Position numbers and translations under genes: made by a program
The notes under the pieces: model-generated
The model's input: the letters and a program-made list of their open reading frames with translations, nothing else
Databases searched by the model: none
Told to the model about the DNA's origin: nothing
Shown here: positions 33,136-35,339 of the stretch, piece by piece
How positions within the stretch are numbered: position 1 is the first letter of the stretch
Layout of the letters: each line of letters starts with the position of its first letter
NCBI GenBank assembly: GCA_029781095.1
Contig: JAKOXM010000258.1
Span: 1 to 35,339 of the forward strand
DNA length: 35,339 nt
Origin: Bacteroidota bacterium
GTDB taxonomy: Bacteria; Bacteroidota; Bacteroidia; Chitinophagales; Saprospiraceae
Direction: 5' to 3'

Positions 33136-34863
33136 TCAAAAATCAAGGTTTTCATTCCAGATATTCATGCGCAGCCCGAGGCCGAAAGTGGTGGTATTCA
33201 GGTCGCGCAAATCGTCTGTGCTGTTTTTTTTGCGAAGCAATATTTTCAGATCGATAAAGAGATTGTGGTACCACATCCAGGAAGCGTCCAGACCGAAAAT
33301 GTTGATGCTTGCCGCCACTCCCTGTCCGGTGAAATTACCGTAATCCTGCACATGCGTATCATATCCGAGCAGGGGATTGGCGCCCCAGTTTTCACCCGGC
33401 GTGTTTTCCCCTGTTTTTGCATGGATGAACCTCGATGTCAGCAAAAGTCTTGCCGATGGCTGGTAGCGCAGCAAAATAATCGCCTCCTTAAAGTTCGCCA
33501 GCAAAGGATGCGCCAGGGGCTGATTGTAATGTGTATAACTGTCAAGGGAGTCGTAATGTGAATACGTATATGGACGCACCGTATTGTATTCCAGTTGCAG
33601 GTCAAGGTGATCCACCCCGAAAGCATTGATGTATTTCAGGCCGGCCTGGAAGCCGTATTTATTGCCCCACCAGCCCTTTTCTTCGGGTTTTACCAGCGCC
33701 GAAAACAAAAATTCATCGAGCAGGAACTGGCTGTATACCTGAAAGCGGTCGAGGAAATTCCAGCGACCGTCAAAGCCGACCAGAACATTGTCGGGGCTGC
33801 CGATCATGCCTTCGACCGTGCGATACAGGATGAGCGGGTTGAGGTATTGCAATTCGAATTGCCTGCTTCTGTTGAATACCGTGGCCTCAAACAGCCCGAC
33901 CGCCAGTCTGGGCGAGATTTTGTAGTTCAGGTAATGAATGGCTGCGTATTTTTTAGGGATCCGGGTATTGTTTCCGAGGTTGTTGGCGCCGATCGGACTT
34001 AATTCCAGGAAGAGGTTTTGATAATGAAACCGCCAGACATGGGTATTGAGTTTGAGGTAAAATGCGTAGTTGCTTGCATCGGACAAAAAGAGGGAACGAT
34101 AGCCGTTGCCTATAAAATGTTTGCCGTGCCCGAGTTGAATTCCGACATGGCGTGTTGCCTTGAAGCCGATGTAGGCGGTTGCCTGGTTGAAATCATACGC
34201 GTCGGTCACATCGAGCACGCGCGGGCTGTATTTTTTGTAATTGCCGGCATAAGGAATGGCCTTGAATTCCTCGATGCGCTGTGTCACGTAATCGGCGAAA
34301 CGCGCCTGCGACTCCACCAGGTTGGTGTAAAAGAATACTTTATCATCCACCCGGCCGCGAACTTCAAGACCGCGCTGGTTTACAAAAACAAGTTCCGGAT
34401 CATCTTTCTGTTGCCCGATATAGAAGTTAAACATCGGGTTTACGCGCAGGGAAAAATCCCTCGTATTGACTTCAAAAAAATTAGCAGGCGTTTTGTAAAA
34501 CACCCTGAACAGGCCCCTGCTGTTGCGGGTGCAATAGCGGCTGGTGTCGGCAACACAGTCGTTGTTGTCGTCAAAAATATATTGCAGGTCTGCCCTGTCG
34601 CGGTCCGTCAGACGATTGGCAAAGGAATCCACCTCAAGTGCATAATCCACAGCATCCTGCCTGGGAAAGAATTTGAGTTCGGGATGTATCTGGCTGTGTA
34701 CCCCGCTGATGATGTCCAACCGGTCGAGGATATTGTATGTCGGTGCATGCAACGGAATTCCGGGGCTTTGTGTGAAGCACACCCCGTGAATACATGCGCA
34801 GACCGCACATATCAAAAGAGTGCGGTTATACACCCTGAAAATTCGATGTAAATATTTGAACAT
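33136..34863 (-). CDS. wzi: Wzi-family capsule assembly outer-membrane protein
   Basis: A 575-residue beta-barrel-type protein of the Wzi/PF14052 group. In enteric bacteria Wzi sits in the outer membrane and binds secreted capsule. Here ATG 34863 begins a signal peptide (LLICAVCACIHGVCFTQS). The mature part has the family stretches DRLDIISGVHSQIHPELKFFPRQD, IGFKATRHVGIQLGHGKHFIGNGYRSLF, YLNYKISPRLAVGLFEA and RQFELQYLNPLILYRT. It has many aromatic, alternating strands to the end. The same frame stays open upstream into the deacetylase gene only because of the apparent frameshift there. The true deacetylase stop is 7 bases before this ATG. It is probably cotranscribed with that gene. Confidence 0.88.
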   Translation of the reverse strand: MFKYLHRIFRVYNRTLLICAVCACIHGVCFTQSPGIPLHAPTYNILDRLDIISGVHSQIHPELKFFPRQDAVDYALEVDSFANRLTDRDRADLQYIFDDNNDCVADTSRYCTRNSRGLFRVFYKTPANFFEVNTRDFSLRVNPMFNFYIGQQKDDPELVFVNQRGLEVRGRVDDKVFFYTNLVESQARFADYVTQRIEEFKAIPYAGNYKKYSPRVLDVTDAYDFNQATAYIGFKATRHVGIQLGHGKHFIGNGYRSLFLSDASNYAFYLKLNTHVWRFHYQNLFLELSPIGANNLGNNTRIPKKYAAIHYLNYKISPRLAVGLFEATVFNRSRQFELQYLNPLILYRTVEGMIGSPDNVLVGFDGRWNFLDRFQVYSQFLLDEFLFSALVKPEEKGWWGNKYGFQAGLKYINAFGVDHLDLQLEYNTVRPYTYSHYDSLDSYTHYNQPLAHPLLANFKEAIILLRYQPSARLLLTSRFIHAKTGENTPGENWGANPLLGYDTHVQDYGNFTGQGVAASINIFGLDASWMWYHNLFIDLKILLRKKNSTDDLRDLNTTTFGLGLRMNIWNENLDF

Positions 34864-34870
34864 GAATATT

Positions 34871-35339
34871 TTATTGAGAAATAAAATCGAGGTATGCTTC
34901 CTGCCATGGCGCCCAAAAATAGGTGTTCCATGATGAATTATGCCAAAGTAATACGAACTGCCGGCATGTTTTTTTACCTCGGACCTCAGTTGTTGTAAAT
35001 GCCCGAAAGCCGTTTCCCGCGAATAATTCCGGTATTGAGCCAGTGTTGCATCCATGGCGATAAGCGGTTTTTCGCGCAGGCGCAGCGTTTTACGCGTCAA
35101 AAAATCGAACACGGGAAAATCGCTGCAGATGCCGCATCGAAAGCCTTCCATGTCCGGATAACCTGCAGTGCTGTCCCAATCCATCCCGGCGTCATCCCAC
35201 ATCTGCCAGGTACGGGGCGCGGCAAACCGTAGATAATGCTGCCGCCCGGTCGTTACAGGGGCAGGAGATACGGCACGGAGCGACGATAACTCCTCCTGAA
35301 AAAACTGCGGGTTCTCAAAGGCTTCATACGATGGATGAA
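34871..35339 (-). pseudogene. Polysaccharide-deacetylase-like protein, 3' end, with apparent frameshift
   Basis: The minus strand from 35339 encodes HPSYEAFENPQFF, then RQHYLRFAAPRTWQMWDDAGMDWDSTAGY, GFRCGICSDFPVFD and KPLIAMDATL. This is the C-terminal part of a DUF7033/polysaccharide-deacetylase-type protein common in Bacteroidota. At about 34950-34975 the reading moves to the -1 frame: there QFVLLWHNSSWNTYFWAPWQ gives the conserved VLLWHN ending and stops at TAA 34873-34871. The other frame continues without a stop into wzi. A lost base in the GGCAG near 34959-34965 gives the best family fit (HAGQFVLLWHN). An 8-A tract instead of 7 (34969-34975) is second best. It may be a sequencing or assembly error; the 5' part is outside the window. 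Confidence 0.72.

Noticed and set aside
34969-34975. Programmed -1 frameshifting on the 7-A tract as the preferred explanation
   Set aside because: The -1 product from this point reads VKKTCRQFVLLWHN, which fits the family less well than a restored base further on (KKHAGQFVLLWHN). No downstream stimulatory hairpin is evident.
33136-35202. A single 688-residue protein from an ATG at 35202
   Set aside because: The first part is the C-terminus of a deacetylase-like protein and the rest is a complete Wzi with its own signal peptide. The joined frame is explained by a frameshift near 34960.

Overview
The window reads as one exopolysaccharide/capsule locus of a Bacteroidota bacterium. That placement is an inference. 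It rests on an UpxY-type NusG paralogue, a Wzi-family outer-membrane protein, a very large SLBB-type Wza, candidate -7 boxes of the Bacteroidota form TAnnTTTG, and the lack of strong Shine-Dalgarno sites. A Saprospiria/Chitinophagia-like member is possible but unproven. Every gene I can support is on the minus strand, so transcription runs from high to low coordinates. I see no rRNA, tRNA, insertion sequence, integrase or CRISPR array, and no gene-free stretch longer than about 175 bases.

Right end (about 35.3 to 31.1 kb): the 3' end of a polysaccharide-deacetylase-like gene with an apparent frameshift, wzi, a WbpD/WlbB-like sugar N-acetyltransferase, a Vat-like hexapeptide acetyltransferase behind a 36-bp palindrome, and the NusG/UpxY paralogue. 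Next comes an apparently ordinary housekeeping gene, B12-dependent metH (31.0 to 27.3 kb). It is followed by a small winged-helix regulator that sits directly in front of the main cluster.

Main cluster (26.6 to 1.06 kb): UDP-HexNAc 6-dehydrogenase, DegT-type aminotransferase, SLBB/Wza exporter, Wzz-like chain-length protein without a kinase domain, Wzx flippase, a SAM-methyltransferase-like protein, asparagine synthase, GT11 fucosyltransferase-like protein, methyltransferase, GT4, CgeB-like GT, Wzy polymerase, GT9, GT4, FkbM methyltransferase, GT2, WcaF-like acetyltransferase, GT2, UDP-GlcNAc 2-epimerase, then gmd, fcl and manC for GDP-L-fucose. The block from asnB to GT9 is tightly packed, with ATGA, GTGA, TGATG and, in one case, CTGA stop/start overlaps. 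The left end has an orphan DUF433 protein, a strong nested hairpin terminator, and a PglA-like GT4 that runs off the window.

Together the genes describe a Wzx/Wzy-dependent pathway. Repeat units carrying fucose and an N-acetylated (probably uronic) amino sugar would be built on the inner membrane by seven or so glycosyltransferases. They would be decorated by methyl, acetyl and possibly amide groups, flipped by Wzx, polymerised by Wzy/Wzz, exported by the SLBB channel and retained or organised by Wzi. No initiating sugar-phosphate transferase, no WbpB-type oxidoreductase and no tyrosine kinase/phosphatase pair is visible here. The least ordinary points are a probable CTG start codon, a frameshift that fuses the deacetylase and wzi reading frames, the 36-bp palindrome, a Cys-to-Thr change in the GDP-fucose synthase active site, and a degenerate donor-site motif in the GT11 enzyme.
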